A DNA stretch of 64,000 nt from Filomicrobium insigne. GTDB taxonomy: Bacteria; Pseudomonadota; Alphaproteobacteria; Rhizobiales; Hyphomicrobiaceae. A program made the position numbers and the translations under genes. How positions within the stretch are numbered: position 1 is the stretch's first letter; every line of letters begins with the position of its first letter. The notes below the pieces were generated by a model. It worked only from the letters and a program-made list of their open reading frames with translations. It did no database searches and was not told where the DNA came from. Positions 19,383-27,980 of this stretch are shown here, in pieces. Location of the stretch: positions 672,543 through 736,542 of the forward strand of contig NZ_FNJC01000001.1 of NCBI RefSeq assembly GCF_900104305.1. The letters run 5' to 3'.

Positions 19383-20591
19383 TCATGAACGACTTGTTTC
19401 GGACCAAGTATCAACCATCCCCTTGTTCAGCAGTTCGTCATAAACAGCCAGCGTCAATCGTTTCATGGCTTTAAGTGAAAAAGATGCGATGACATGCGCG
19501 CGGGCCCGCTCACCCATTTCCCGCCGTGCGTCGGGGCTCAACCCCAGGGCTTCGGCAATTGCCTGAGCAAGGGCGGAAACATCTCCCGGGGGGACAAGCC
19601 ACCCAGTCGCTTGCCCCGGCGATACGTCAGGGCCTCCCTTAACCGTTTCGGGCGGCGCCCCGATGGAGGTGGCGATTACTGGACATCCCATGACTTGCGC
19701 TTCCGTAGCCGTCCGCCCGAAAGCTTCCGGTTCAACGGATGCGACGATCGCCAGAAGAGATGTCGCCAGCGCTGCGGGCATATCGCTGACGTGACCGACC
19801 ATACGGACACGCCCAGTCAGGCCCGCCGCCGCAATCTGAGCCTGAAGCGCGTCCCGATAAGCCGCGCGGCCCTGATGATCCCCGGCCAAGATGATGACGG
19901 CATCGCCCAGGCGCTCTTCATCAGCGAGCCGCCGGACAGCTTCGATTACGACATCCTGACCCTTCCAGCTCGTGAGGCGGGCCGCCTGGAGAATAACGGG
20001 CACATCCGGGCCAATACCCCACGCCTTGCGCAACTCCATTACGCGTTCCGGGGCGACAGCGGCGGGGTCAAAGCGCGCTGCCTCGACACCACGATGGATC
20101 ACACGGAGCTTTTCAGAAGGCGTCCGGTAGCGGCTCGCAACCAACCCCGCCGTATAATGCGAATTGGCTATAATCAGATCCGAGCGCGCCATCACCGAGT
20201 TGTAGAGCTTCTTGAGACGCCCCTTTTCACCATACGCGCCATGATAGGTGGTCACGAATGGAATGCCTGTTCGGCGCGCCGCGATCAGAGCACTCCACGC
20301 CGGAGCCCGGGAACGCGCGTGAATCAGATCGACGTTCTCGCGTTTTATGATTCGCGCGATCTCATAGCCGTTACGAGCAATGCGTACCGGATTCTTCGTG
20401 GCTGCGGGAAACAGCATCAATTCGCCCCCCACTCGCGCCAGGTCTTCGGCGAGGCGTCCGCCCTGAGACAGTACCAAGGCTCGGCCACCCGCTTCGACAA
20501 TTGCCTGGGCAATCTCGACGGTTGAAAGCTCGGCACCGCCGGTGTCGAGTTCAGGGATGATTTGAAGTATGGTCGGGCGGGTCGCGGCCAA
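19383..20591 (-). CDS. glycosyltransferase family 4 protein
   Basis: A 402-residue GT-B fold enzyme that would transfer a sugar from a nucleotide-sugar donor to a lipid or polysaccharide acceptor. The N-terminal domain starts ILQIIPELDTGGAELSTVEIAQ, with the glycine-rich turn after the first strand. The C-terminal GT4 domain has VILQAARLTSWKGQDVVIEA and the donor-binding EAFGRTATEAQVMGCPVIAT (E-x7-E motif). There is no signal peptide. It lies 166 bases upstream of infC on the same strand and has no other polysaccharide genes beside it, so the product is unknown. Confidence 0.88.
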   Translation of the reverse strand: MAATRPTILQIIPELDTGGAELSTVEIAQAIVEAGGRALVLSQGGRLAEDLARVGGELMLFPAATKNPVRIARNGYEIARIIKRENVDLIHARSRAPAWSALIAARRTGIPFVTTYHGAYGEKGRLKKLYNSVMARSDLIIANSHYTAGLVASRYRTPSEKLRVIHRGVEAARFDPAAVAPERVMELRKAWGIGPDVPVILQAARLTSWKGQDVVIEAVRRLADEERLGDAVIILAGDHQGRAAYRDALQAQIAAAGLTGRVRMVGHVSDMPAALATSLLAIVASVEPEAFGRTATEAQVMGCPVIATSIGAPPETVKGGPDVSPGQATGWLVPPGDVSALAQAIAEALGLSPDARREMGERARAHVIASFSLKAMKRLTLAVYDELLNKGMVDTWSETSRS

Positions 20592-20647
20592 AGGGTCGCC
20601 TTCTCGTGTTACGGCAAGACATTCAGACTTTAAGGACGTTCAATAGG

Positions 20648-21445
20648 ATGAGCTCAGGCGAACCGCAATTCCTCGATGTGGGTGATGGAAGCAAACGGCG
20701 GAAAATCGCCTATCTGACAATCCCGCCTCCTTCCGCCGACGGGCTTGGGCTGGTGTGGATGATCGGTCTCAAGTCCGACATGGTGAGCACCAAGGCGACA
20801 GCACTCGCGGAGTGGGCACCCGCCAACGGCTTCGGCCTGACACGGTTCGAGTACTCCGGGCATGGTTCGTCGTCCGGTGAATTCACCGAAGCCACCATTG
20901 GCGACTGGCTCGAAGAGTCTCGAGACATCTTCACCAAAGTCACGCATGGCCGCCAGATTCTTATCGGCTCGTCGACGGGTGGCCACTTAGCGCTCTTGCT
21001 TCTGCGCGACCTGATGCGTCGTGCCCCCGCAGCAGCGGATCGTATCGCCGCAATCGTTCTTATCGCACCAGCCTGGGATCTCACGGAAGAGTTGATGTGG
21101 AAGAAGCTTCCTGCGGAGGCTCAGCGCGAAATCATGGAGAAAGGCGTGACGTATCGGCCTTCCGAATACGGTGATCCTTATCCGATCACGCAGAAGTTCA
21201 TCGAGGAAGGACGCAATCATCTGTTCAAGGGAGAACCCTTTGACCCAGGGCGGCCTGTCGTCATCCTGCAGGGATTGCTCGACCCCGACGTGCCTGCTGC
21301 TCATTCCCGTAAGCTCGTCGAATTCATCCAAAGCGGATGGGCAGAGCTGACCGAAGTCCCTGATGGCGAGCACCGCATGTCACGACCACAGGATCTCGAG
21401 CTTCTGTATCAAACAATCAAGCGGGTAGCCGACAAGGTCAGCTAA
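20648..21445 (+). CDS. alpha/beta hydrolase
   Basis: A 265-residue alpha/beta-hydrolase. The nucleophile elbow is GSSTGG (Ser in LIGSSTGGHLALLLLRDL). The acid is probably the Asp in QGLLDPDVP, and the His lies in DGEHRMSRPQD near the C-terminus, so the triad looks complete. FEYSGHGSSSGEF holds the oxyanion-region turn. It resembles small serine hydrolases related to ABHD10-type thioesterases, but the substrate is unknown. The frame opens at GTG 20606; ATG 20648 with AAGGA upstream is preferred. It is followed after 25 bases by a VOC gene, probably in one transcript, and is divergent from the glycosyltransferase. Confidence 0.85.
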   Translation: MSSGEPQFLDVGDGSKRRKIAYLTIPPPSADGLGLVWMIGLKSDMVSTKATALAEWAPANGFGLTRFEYSGHGSSSGEFTEATIGDWLEESRDIFTKVTHGRQILIGSSTGGHLALLLLRDLMRRAPAAADRIAAIVLIAPAWDLTEELMWKKLPAEAQREIMEKGVTYRPSEYGDPYPITQKFIEEGRNHLFKGEPFDPGRPVVILQGLLDPDVPAAHSRKLVEFIQSGWAELTEVPDGEHRMSRPQDLELLYQTIKRVADKVS

Positions 21446-21470
21446 GCAGATCCATGAGGAGCGCACACCT

Positions 21471-21824
21471 ATGACACGATCGGATAACGATAGCCGTATC
21501 GACTACATTGAATTCGGCGTCACCGACATTGCGCGCTCGAAAACATTCTACGGCGATGCGTTTGGATGGACGTTCACCGACTACGGTTCAACCTATTGTG
21601 AGTTTTCCGACGGTCGCATGACCGGCGGGTTCACTACGGCAACAAAGCCGACCCATGGTGGCCCGCTCGTCGTTCTTTATGGAGACGATCTCCTCGCTAT
21701 GCGGGATCGTGTTGAAGCTGCCGGCGGGAGGATCGTCAAACCTGTTTTCGATTTTCCAGGTGGCCAACGTTTTCATTTCACTGACCCTGACGGCTACGAA
21801 CTCGCCGTTTGGACGAAGCGCTGA
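21471..21824 (+). CDS. VOC (glyoxalase/bleomycin-resistance) family protein
   Basis: A 117-residue vicinal-oxygen-chelate protein with two beta-alpha-beta-beta-beta modules: IDYIEFGVTDIARSKTFYGDAFGW, and then VYLYGD-like strands ending FHFTDPDGYELAVW. This is the common CFD-type variant, whose members include glyoxalase-like and resistance-like proteins of unknown substrate. A ribosome-binding site GAGGAGC lies just before ATG 21471. It follows the hydrolase and is convergent with the kinase gene, 3 bases away. Confidence 0.87.
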   Translation: MTRSDNDSRIDYIEFGVTDIARSKTFYGDAFGWTFTDYGSTYCEFSDGRMTGGFTTATKPTHGGPLVVLYGDDLLAMRDRVEAAGGRIVKPVFDFPGGQRFHFTDPDGYELAVWTKR

Positions 21825-21827
21825 TCG

Positions 21828-22703
21828 TTAGCGGTCGAGTTTGGCAGCGGCCAGTTCAGCGATTGCTAATTGAAGCTTCGGATCCTCGCCGTCGAATAGG
21901 AACCACACAGCCGAAAGCCCTGCCCAAGCCAATATCCATTGCAGCAAGCGTTGGGGGGCAAGTCCAGCTGCCGCGCTGACGACGCAGACTTGCAGCTCTA
22001 GACGACCTGGCGCGAGCGCAACGCCAGCATCTGGATTGCAAAAGAGGTTGGCGTAATCGAAACCGCGTTCTCCAAGTAATCCCTTGGGGTCGATCACGAG
22101 CCAGCCCCGCGAACCGAAATCGAGGATGTTGTCGTGGTGAATGTCGCCGTGAAGCACGCGAATGTCTTGTGGCTCTGCGAGCAAGGCGCGCGCCGTATCG
22201 GCGGATCGTCGCAAAATCCCTCCATGTGTATTGGCTCCGGTTTCGAGCTCGCTAAACCACTGTGAAAGCGGCACGAGTTCCGGCGGTGGCTTGTTGCGAG
22301 GCGTATGCAGTTTTGCGACGACACGACAAATTATTCGGCTAGCTTCGTCATCGCGTCCCGAGCACGCAAATTCGATTAGAGAGCTGCTGCCTTCCGCACG
22401 CTCTAAGAGAATCGCTTCTCCATCATGAGCCAGTACGCGTGCCGCACCCTGACCTTCCCACCATTTCATGAGGCGGCCACCGAACCTCTCCTTCGCCTTG
22501 ACGGCGACCTTCAACATCGCAGCGCTTCCTCGATGTCGGACCGGCAGGAGATGACCACTGCGCGTGCGGAGGGGATTGCCGTCCGGCGTCAACGCCCAAG
22601 CCGTCAGGTAGTGCGCAAATATGGAGCTATCAGCACCCGTTATCTGTCTGGTCTCGCTCGATGAATTCAGCATGAACAAGTCCTTCCAAATTGGTTCAGC
22701 CAC
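21828..22703 (-). CDS. aminoglycoside/hydroxyurea antibiotic resistance kinase, APH(6)/StrB-like
   Basis: The family phosphorylates streptomycin (APH(6)) or related small molecules using ATP. The 291-residue protein has the kinase-like catalytic loop VLHGDIHHDNILDFG with catalytic Asp and Asn, followed by WLVIDPKGLLGERGFDYANLFCNPD, in which Asp of DPKG binds metal. The N-lobe lysine is in AMLKVAVK. Chromosomal homologues without resistance function are common in Alphaproteobacteria, so a resistance phenotype is not implied. ATG at 22673 (MLNSSSETRQ) is an alternative start. No mobile-element sequence is near. Confidence 0.85.
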   Translation of the reverse strand: MAEPIWKDLFMLNSSSETRQITGADSSIFAHYLTAWALTPDGNPLRTRSGHLLPVRHRGSAAMLKVAVKAKERFGGRLMKWWEGQGAARVLAHDGEAILLERAEGSSSLIEFACSGRDDEASRIICRVVAKLHTPRNKPPPELVPLSQWFSELETGANTHGGILRRSADTARALLAEPQDIRVLHGDIHHDNILDFGSRGWLVIDPKGLLGERGFDYANLFCNPDAGVALAPGRLELQVCVVSAAAGLAPQRLLQWILAWAGLSAVWFLFDGEDPKLQLAIAELAAAKLDR

Positions 22704-22777
22704 GCCATGCGATCTGTTCAGTCATGCAAGCAATTGCAGAACGGATCAACAAACTGAAACGGGTAAGGATAAGCAAC

Positions 22778-23056
22778 ATGCTTGGTAAGACTCTGATCGC
22801 AGCAGCGATGTTCACCGTAGTAGCTGCAGGCACCGCGACAACGGCTTCGGCTCATTCTGGCGGCTACAAGCGCGTCGTTACGGTTCAGCAGTGCATCGGC
22901 AGCGGCAAGTATCTCGTCCGCAAAAACCGCCATACGGGGCGTGTCTATTCGAAGACCCGCATCGGTCGCTGCTTCACCAAGCGGCATCACGCCCATGGTC
23001 ACTGGAAAAAGAAGCGCGTCGCGAAGCGCATCTTCCGCAGGGCCTTCAATAACTAA
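22778..23056 (+). CDS. small secreted basic protein, unknown function
   Basis: The product has 92 residues. A clear signal peptide (MLGKTLIAAAMFTVVAAGTA, cleavage after ASA near residue 25) precedes a basic mature part with two cysteines and clusters of His, Lys and Arg (RCFTKRHHAHGHWKKKRVAKRIFRRAF). The two Cys could form one disulphide. The frame opens at 22691, but ATG 22778 has TAAGGA upstream and starts directly with the signal peptide. I recognise no family. A strong terminator follows, which supports an independent expressed gene. Confidence 0.75.
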   Translation: MLGKTLIAAAMFTVVAAGTATTASAHSGGYKRVVTVQQCIGSGKYLVRKNRHTGRVYSKTRIGRCFTKRHHAHGHWKKKRVAKRIFRRAFNN

Positions 23057-23087
23057 TTTAAGACCTCGTTCCTCGTCCCCTAGCGCC

Positions 23088-23126
23088 AGCGGGTGCCGGA
23101 TTAATCCAGCACCCGCTTGGTTTTTT
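23088..23126 (+). terminator. rho-independent terminator after the small secreted protein
   Basis: AGCGGGTGC (23088-23096) pairs with GCACCCGCT (23109-23117) and is followed by TGGTTTTTT to 23126. Confidence 0.9.
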
Positions 23127-23153
23127 GGCATTGTCGTCGCGTTGGTGGACTGG

Positions 23154-24032
23154 TCAGTCGGCCATGTTCATGCTGCCCTTGCGGCTATGTTTGCGATCTT
23201 CTTCATCCATTGTCGTCGTATCGGCATCGAAGACGACACGCTCCGCTCCGGACAGGCACACGAAACGTTTGCCACGCGCGCGGCCGATCAGCGTCAGACC
23301 TGACTGACGCGCCAACTCCACGCCCCAGGCCGTGAAGCCTGAACGGGACACGAGAATCGGTACACGCATCTTCACGCATTTGATGACCATTTCGGAGGTC
23401 AACCGGCCGGTGGTGTAGAAGATCTTGTTTCCGGGCTCGACGGAATTGAGGAACATGTAGCCCGCAATCTTATCGATGGCGTTGTGGCGACCGACGTCCT
23501 CCATATAGACCAGGGGCCGATCCTCTTCACACAGCACGCAACCATGAATGGCACCGGCCTTCAGGTAGAGGCTCGGCTCCGTATTGATCTTTCGTGTTAG
23601 CTGATAAAGCCATGTCGTGGTGATGCGCGCGTCGGCGGGGAGTTCGATGCCTTCCAGTTCGTCCATTAAGTCGCCGAAGACAGTCCCCTGAGCGCAACCG
23701 GACGTCTGCACCTTCTTTTTCAACTTGTCTTCGTAATTCGTTTCACGTGCCGTGCGGACAACAATGGTTTGAATATCGTCGTCGTAGTCGATCCCGGTAA
23801 TCTCATCGTCTGGTCGCAGCATGCCCTGGTTCAGCAGAAAGCCGATTGCCAGCAAATCCGGATGATCGCCGATGGTCATCATCGTCACGATTTCGCGAGC
23901 GTTGAGAAACAACGTCAGAGGCCGTTCCGCCACCACATCGGTGGTTACAGAGTGACCTTCATGATCGATGCCGGTGACAGGGACCGACAGACGTGGATCG
24001 TCAGGAGTCGGTCGAACCTGGAATTCCTTCAC
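23154..24032 (-). CDS. fdhD: formate dehydrogenase accessory sulfurtransferase FdhD
   Basis: FdhD transfers sulfur from a cysteine desulfurase to the molybdenum (or tungsten) cofactor of formate dehydrogenase. The 292-residue protein shows the family segments ERPLTLFLNAREIVTMMTIGDHPDLLAIGFL, EDVGRHNAIDKIAGY and FYTTGRLTSEMVIKC. The sulfur-carrying region reads TSGCAQGTVFG, with Cys113. The second Cys of the E. coli CxxC pair is Gly116 here. The tail is Asp/Met/Lys-rich. No formate dehydrogenase gene lies in the window. Its link to the tungstate transporter is functional inference. Confidence 0.93.
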   Translation of the reverse strand: MKEFQVRPTPDDPRLSVPVTGIDHEGHSVTTDVVAERPLTLFLNAREIVTMMTIGDHPDLLAIGFLLNQGMLRPDDEITGIDYDDDIQTIVVRTARETNYEDKLKKKVQTSGCAQGTVFGDLMDELEGIELPADARITTTWLYQLTRKINTEPSLYLKAGAIHGCVLCEEDRPLVYMEDVGRHNAIDKIAGYMFLNSVEPGNKIFYTTGRLTSEMVIKCVKMRVPILVSRSGFTAWGVELARQSGLTLIGRARGKRFVCLSGAERVVFDADTTTMDEEDRKHSRKGSMNMAD

Positions 24033-24461
24033 GTTGGCGGCCTCCTTGGACCTGTTTTTTGACCAGCCATGTCGTCGCGGTCTGGATCTCTCGACAATGG
24101 GGGTTCGTCCGCTGCGGGTAAAGGGCCTGCAGAAGTGAGGACCGAATTCTGCGGTCCTTGGACAGGCGTTGTACCTTGGTTTTCAATCCCATAGCCGGGT
24201 GTATGGGCGCAGCTTTCGTTGATGCGCCACAAATATTTCGATTGCCTGGCCCAATTCGTAAAGAGCATCCGACTATTGCCTTGCAATCCTTATTGCAATT
24301 CTCTTTGCCAAGCCCCGTGACTTTACCGCGATCGTCTGCCAGTATCGACGTATCTCATACTCGCGCGTCGACCATCTGTGCCGCCGAGGCGGACAGTTAA
24401 GATCCGCTTGGCGCCGCTCAACGGAGCAGGCCGCACCGCAATCCCAGGGAGAGGAATTTGG
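24033..24461. other. intergenic region with an 18-bp palindrome
   Basis: 429 bases between divergent fdhD and mrp. TTGCAAT-CCTT-ATTGCAA (24282-24299) is a perfect dyad of operator size, 163 bases before mrp. Several short ORFs on both strands here lack ribosome-binding sites. No riboswitch was recognised. Confidence 0.5.
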
Positions 24462-25988
24462 ATGTCGGTTGACAAGGACCGGGTTCTCAAAGTGCTTAAG
24501 CGGGTTAAAGGCCCGGACCTCGAAAAGAACATTGTCGATCTCGGATTGGTGTCGGAAATCCTGATCAAGGATGACCGAGTGTATTTTTCCATTACCGTTC
24601 CGGCCGAACGCGCTGAGGAGCTCGAACCGTTACGGGAAGCCGCCGAGAAGATCGTCAAGGACGTCGAGGGCGTTAAAGGCGTCACAGCGGTTTTGACCGC
24701 CGAGGCGAACACTAAGAGTGCGCCGACTGCCAACGGAGCACCGCCGCCGCAATCGGGCAGCAACGTTCACGAACATCCGCGTGTAGCGGAAGCCCGTCAG
24801 CGTATGGCCGGCAATGCACCTCCGGCAGGTCCGCAAGCTGGAGCAGGTGGCGGGACAAGAGGCGCGGGTTTGCCCGGCGTGAAGCACCTCATTGCCGTAG
24901 CTTCCGGCAAGGGGGGCGTCGGCAAATCGACGACCACCGTCAACCTCGCGCTCGGCCTCCAGTCCCTCGGACTGAAGGTGGGCATTCTCGACGCAGATAT
25001 CTTCGGCCCCTCACAACCACGCCTGCTCGGCCTTACGGGACGTCCCTCCGTTGCGCACGGCAATACGCTGAAGGCGATGGAAGGTTATGGCCTCAAGGTC
25101 ATGTCCATGGGTTTCCTCGTCGATGAGGGCACCCCGATTATCTGGCGTGGCCCCATGGTGGTTTCGGCGCTCAACCAGATGCTGCGCGATGTGGCCTGGG
25201 GCGAACTTGACGTGATCGTTATCGATATGCCGCCTGGCACGGGCGACGTGCAGCTTTCGATGGCGCAACAGGTGCCGTTGTCAGGGGCGATTATCGTCTC
25301 GACGCCGCAGGACTTGGCTCTTATCGACGCCCGCAAAGGGCTCAACATGTTCCGCAAAGTGGACGTGCCCGTGCTCGGCATCATCGAGAACATGAGCACC
25401 TTCATCTGCCCGAAATGCGGGGAAGAAAGCCATATCTTCGGTCATGGCGGCGCAGAGGAAGAAGCCTCAAAGCTCGGGTTGCCGTTCCTCGGTGGCATCC
25501 CTCTGCACATGGATATCCGCGCTAAATCAGATTCAGGCCAGCCGATCACGGCGACGAGCCCGGAGAGCGCACATGCGCAGATCTACCGAGATATCGCCGC
25601 CAAAACCTGGTCAGAGCTCGAAGCCACTCACGGCAACCGTCTCAACCCTCCCAAGCTCGACATCGCTGATGGCGGCGCGGCGCTCAATGTCACGTTCGAT
25701 GACCGCGCTGCGTACACATTGAGTGCGGAAATGTTGCGCGTCATGAGCCCTTCGGCTGAGGTGCAGGGACATTCGCCGGATCAGCGCGTGACGGTTGGCG
25801 GCAAAAAGAATGTGAAGATCACAAAGCTCGAGCCCGTCGGCAACTACGCGACGCGGATCACCTTCGACGACGGGCACGACACAGGTCTATTCACTTGGTC
25901 CTATTTCGATTTGCTCGGACGCGAGAAAGATGCGCGGTGGGCAGAGTATCTGTCAGAACTGGAACAGAAAGGCCTGAAAAGAGGATAG
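24462..25988 (+). CDS. mrp: Mrp/ApbC-type iron-sulfur carrier ATPase fused to a DUF971 domain
   Basis: Mrp (ApbC/Nbp35) proteins bind and deliver Fe-S clusters in an ATP-dependent way. Residues about 1-85 form the N-terminal MIP18/FeS-assembly-like domain (DRVLKVLKRVKGPDLEKNIVDLGLV). After a Gly/Ala/Pro linker comes the deviant Walker A VASGKGGVGKSTTTVNLALG, then IDMPPGTGDVQLS, and a CPKC motif that binds the bridging cluster. The last 110 residues (about 395-508) match DUF971, the gamma-butyrobetaine-hydroxylase-like N-terminal domain, with FTWSYFDLLGREKDARW. The start ATG 24462 has GGGAGAGGA before it; the longer frame from 24378 is not needed. The PPOX gene follows after 3 bases. Confidence 0.93.
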   Translation: MSVDKDRVLKVLKRVKGPDLEKNIVDLGLVSEILIKDDRVYFSITVPAERAEELEPLREAAEKIVKDVEGVKGVTAVLTAEANTKSAPTANGAPPPQSGSNVHEHPRVAEARQRMAGNAPPAGPQAGAGGGTRGAGLPGVKHLIAVASGKGGVGKSTTTVNLALGLQSLGLKVGILDADIFGPSQPRLLGLTGRPSVAHGNTLKAMEGYGLKVMSMGFLVDEGTPIIWRGPMVVSALNQMLRDVAWGELDVIVIDMPPGTGDVQLSMAQQVPLSGAIIVSTPQDLALIDARKGLNMFRKVDVPVLGIIENMSTFICPKCGEESHIFGHGGAEEEASKLGLPFLGGIPLHMDIRAKSDSGQPITATSPESAHAQIYRDIAAKTWSELEATHGNRLNPPKLDIADGGAALNVTFDDRAAYTLSAEMLRVMSPSAEVQGHSPDQRVTVGGKKNVKITKLEPVGNYATRITFDDGHDTGLFTWSYFDLLGREKDARWAEYLSELEQKGLKRG

Positions 25989-25991
25989 ACG

Positions 25992-26609
25992 TTGACGGGC
26001 GATTACAAAATCAGATCTCTCGAAGAGCTGACGCAAATCTATGGTTCACCGCGCCGTGTTTCCCTCATCAAAGAGGTCAACCGGATTACGCCCGAATACC
26101 GTGCCTGGATTGAAGCTTCTCCCTTTGCCGTTCTTGCCAGCTCCGGGGCGACTGGGCTTGATTGCTCGCCCCGGGGAGATGCGCCAGGCTTCGTGCAGAT
26201 CGCAGATGACAAAACGTTGCTGATGCCGGATAGGCCGGGCAACAATCGCATCGACACACTGCGCAACGTAATTGAGGATCCGCGGGTCGCGCTGCTCTTC
26301 GTTGTTCCCGGTCTCAACGCGTGCGTGCGCGTCAACGGACGCGCAGAAATTTCAATCGACCCGGATCTACTGGCGCGCTTTTCAATCGATGGAAAGCTTC
26401 CACGTACTGTGCTGATCGTTGCCGTAGACTCAGTTTACTTTCAGTGTGCTCGGGCTTTGACACGTGCGAAGTTGTGGGATGCGGCGGGTCATCGGGACGC
26501 ATCAGCGCTCCCCACAGCGGGCCAAATTCTCGCCGGTGTAGAGACCGGCTTCGATGACACAGCCTACGATGCCGAGCTTCCGGATCGAATCCAAAAAACT
26601 CTCTATTAG
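25992..26609 (+). CDS. pyridoxamine 5'-phosphate oxidase-like FMN protein (MSMEG_1061-type)
   Basis: A 205-residue split-beta-barrel flavin-binding protein. Visible segments are PFAVLASSGATGLDCSPRGDAPGFV, LLMPDRPGNNRIDTLRNVIEDPRVALLFVVPG and ALTRAKLWDAAGH, which match the PPOX subfamily annotated after MSMEG_1061. The true substrate is unknown; it is not PdxH, whose PLP-site residues differ. The start is TTG 25992, because no ATG gives the N-terminus and GAGGA precedes it at the right distance, overlapping the end of mrp. It is probably co-transcribed with mrp and convergent with speE. Confidence 0.8.
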   Translation: MTGDYKIRSLEELTQIYGSPRRVSLIKEVNRITPEYRAWIEASPFAVLASSGATGLDCSPRGDAPGFVQIADDKTLLMPDRPGNNRIDTLRNVIEDPRVALLFVVPGLNACVRVNGRAEISIDPDLLARFSIDGKLPRTVLIVAVDSVYFQCARALTRAKLWDAAGHRDASALPTAGQILAGVETGFDDTAYDAELPDRIQKTLY

Positions 26610-26689
26610 GGGTCTCGCCTAAGGTTGACACGCCCACCGCCTGATATCGTGGTGGTCGGCTAGATCATGCAGCCGACCCCCGTCGAATA

Positions 26690-27697
26690 TCATGCTTGCG
26701 AGTCGGATTTCGCGCGCGTGGGCTTTGCCGCAGGCTTCTTCTCAGCGGGCTTCTTTTTGGTTTTGCTTGCCAGCTTCGTGGGTGCCGGAGCGGGGGTGCT
26801 TGCGTATGCACTATCGTCGCCGGCTTTTGCCGCCGCAATTGCTTCGGTGACCACCGCCTCTGCATAAGCGGGCAACGCGAACGCCGCTGAATGCACCGCA
26901 GGCGTCCAGTACTTCAGGTCAGAAATACCACGCTTGCGCACGCGCTTTGCCAGAACTTTCTGCTCCAGGTTGAGGATCGACTTGTCGTCGGTCGCAAAAT
27001 TGAGCGCGAAGGGGCCGCCGAAATAGCAAGGCTGGGTGCACATATATGGTGCCACCCGCTTGAAGAGCGATGCAAACACGCGCGTCGTTCCCGCGAGATG
27101 ATCCGGGAACAAGAACGGCAGACCATTCTGCGTAACGAGAACGCCGCCTTTGGCGAGCGCGCGCTTGCAATCGGCGAAGAACTCGCGTGTGTGAAGCACG
27201 GCCGATGGCCCTATCGGCTCGGAGGAGTCTACGATGATAGCATCGAACTTCTCTTCCGTTTTGGCGACGTATTCGAGGCCGTCGGCGATCACGACATCGG
27301 CGCGCGGGTCATCGAACGCCGCACCCGGAATCTCGGGATAGTGTTCGAGGGCCGTATCGATAACGGTGCGATCGATCTCGACCATGGTGGCCTTGTCGAC
27401 GCAATCGTGCTTGAGCACCTCGCGCAGAACACCACCATCTCCGCCACCGACCACGAGGACATTCTTGGGCTTTTCGAGCGCCATCAGCGGCACGTGCGCC
27501 ATCATTTCATGGTACACAAACTCATCCGAGGTCGTGAGCTGGCAGACGCCGTCCAGCATCAGCACCGTGCCCCAGGTCTCGTTACGGAAGATTACGAGAT
27601 GCTGATGCTCGGTCTTGACCTCATGTAACACTTCCGACGCCTCAAGCGCGACGCGCCAGTGGGGGTGGAAGGTTTCCTCAATCCAGCGGGTACTCAT
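26690..27697 (-). CDS. speE: spermidine synthase (polyamine aminopropyltransferase)
   Basis: It transfers an aminopropyl group from decarboxylated SAM to putrescine. The catalytic domain (about 1-285) starts MSTRWIEETFHPHWRVALE, with the SAM-fold motif VVGGGDGGVLREVLKHD, the acidic EID and the catalytic DSSEPIGPSAVL. Beyond residue 285 is a 45-residue low-complexity tail of Lys, Ala and Pro (KTKKKPAEKKPAAKPTRAK), not part of the enzyme. It lies 283 bases after speD on the same strand, with a terminator and a REP-like element in between. The two may therefore be separately transcribed. Confidence 0.95.
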   Translation of the reverse strand: MSTRWIEETFHPHWRVALEASEVLHEVKTEHQHLVIFRNETWGTVLMLDGVCQLTTSDEFVYHEMMAHVPLMALEKPKNVLVVGGGDGGVLREVLKHDCVDKATMVEIDRTVIDTALEHYPEIPGAAFDDPRADVVIADGLEYVAKTEEKFDAIIVDSSEPIGPSAVLHTREFFADCKRALAKGGVLVTQNGLPFLFPDHLAGTTRVFASLFKRVAPYMCTQPCYFGGPFALNFATDDKSILNLEQKVLAKRVRKRGISDLKYWTPAVHSAAFALPAYAEAVVTEAIAAAKAGDDSAYASTPAPAPTKLASKTKKKPAEKKPAAKPTRAKSDSQA

Positions 27698-27841
27698 CTT
27701 TTTGGCTCTCCGGTGCTGACGATCAGCGATCAGAATCTGGCGGCGTTAAACTGCGTTCACATGATAGTACGATGACAGTCGCAGTGGACTAGGGTCTTTC
27801 CGATCGTCACTGAAAGACGGAAAGCTCCTGGCTTTCTGCTT

Positions 27842-27899
27842 GGTCGTGCTTCTGATCGACAAACCGGTTCCCACTTTTCCGGAAACGAGCAGGAGCACC
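27842..27899. repeat. REP-like palindromic element
   Basis: GGTCGTGCTTCTGATC (from 27842) and GAGCAGGAGCACC (to 27899) are imperfect inverted arms. The centre, read on the minus strand, is CCGGAAAAGTGGGAACCGGT. This core matches a dispersed intergenic palindrome I know from rhizobial genomes. A related copy is at 18533-18571. Confidence 0.6.
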
Positions 27900-27920
27900 G
27901 CACAGTCACCTGCACGGTTT

Positions 27921-27954
27921 CAAAATGAAAGTGGCCGGTGCGTACACCGGCCAC
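27921..27954 (-). terminator. rho-independent terminator after speD
   Basis: On the minus strand GTGGCCGGTG and CACCGGCCAC (27931-27954) form a 10-bp stem with a 4-base loop, followed by TTTCATTTTG. It lies 27 bases after the speD stop. Confidence 0.85.
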
Positions 27955-27980
27955 CCCGCTCGTCAAAAATCTGTTGCAGC

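Noticed and set aside
19494-20525. 343-codon plus-strand ORF opposite the glycosyltransferase
   Set aside because: The sense-strand GT4 motifs are clear. The antisense reading has no domain.
21828-22703. Acquired antibiotic-resistance island around the APH(6)-like gene
   Set aside because: Flanking genes look chromosomal, base composition is uniform, and there is no integron, insertion sequence or terminal repeat.
26891-27628. 245-codon plus-strand ORF opposite speE
   Set aside because: Antisense to an unmistakable spermidine synthase.
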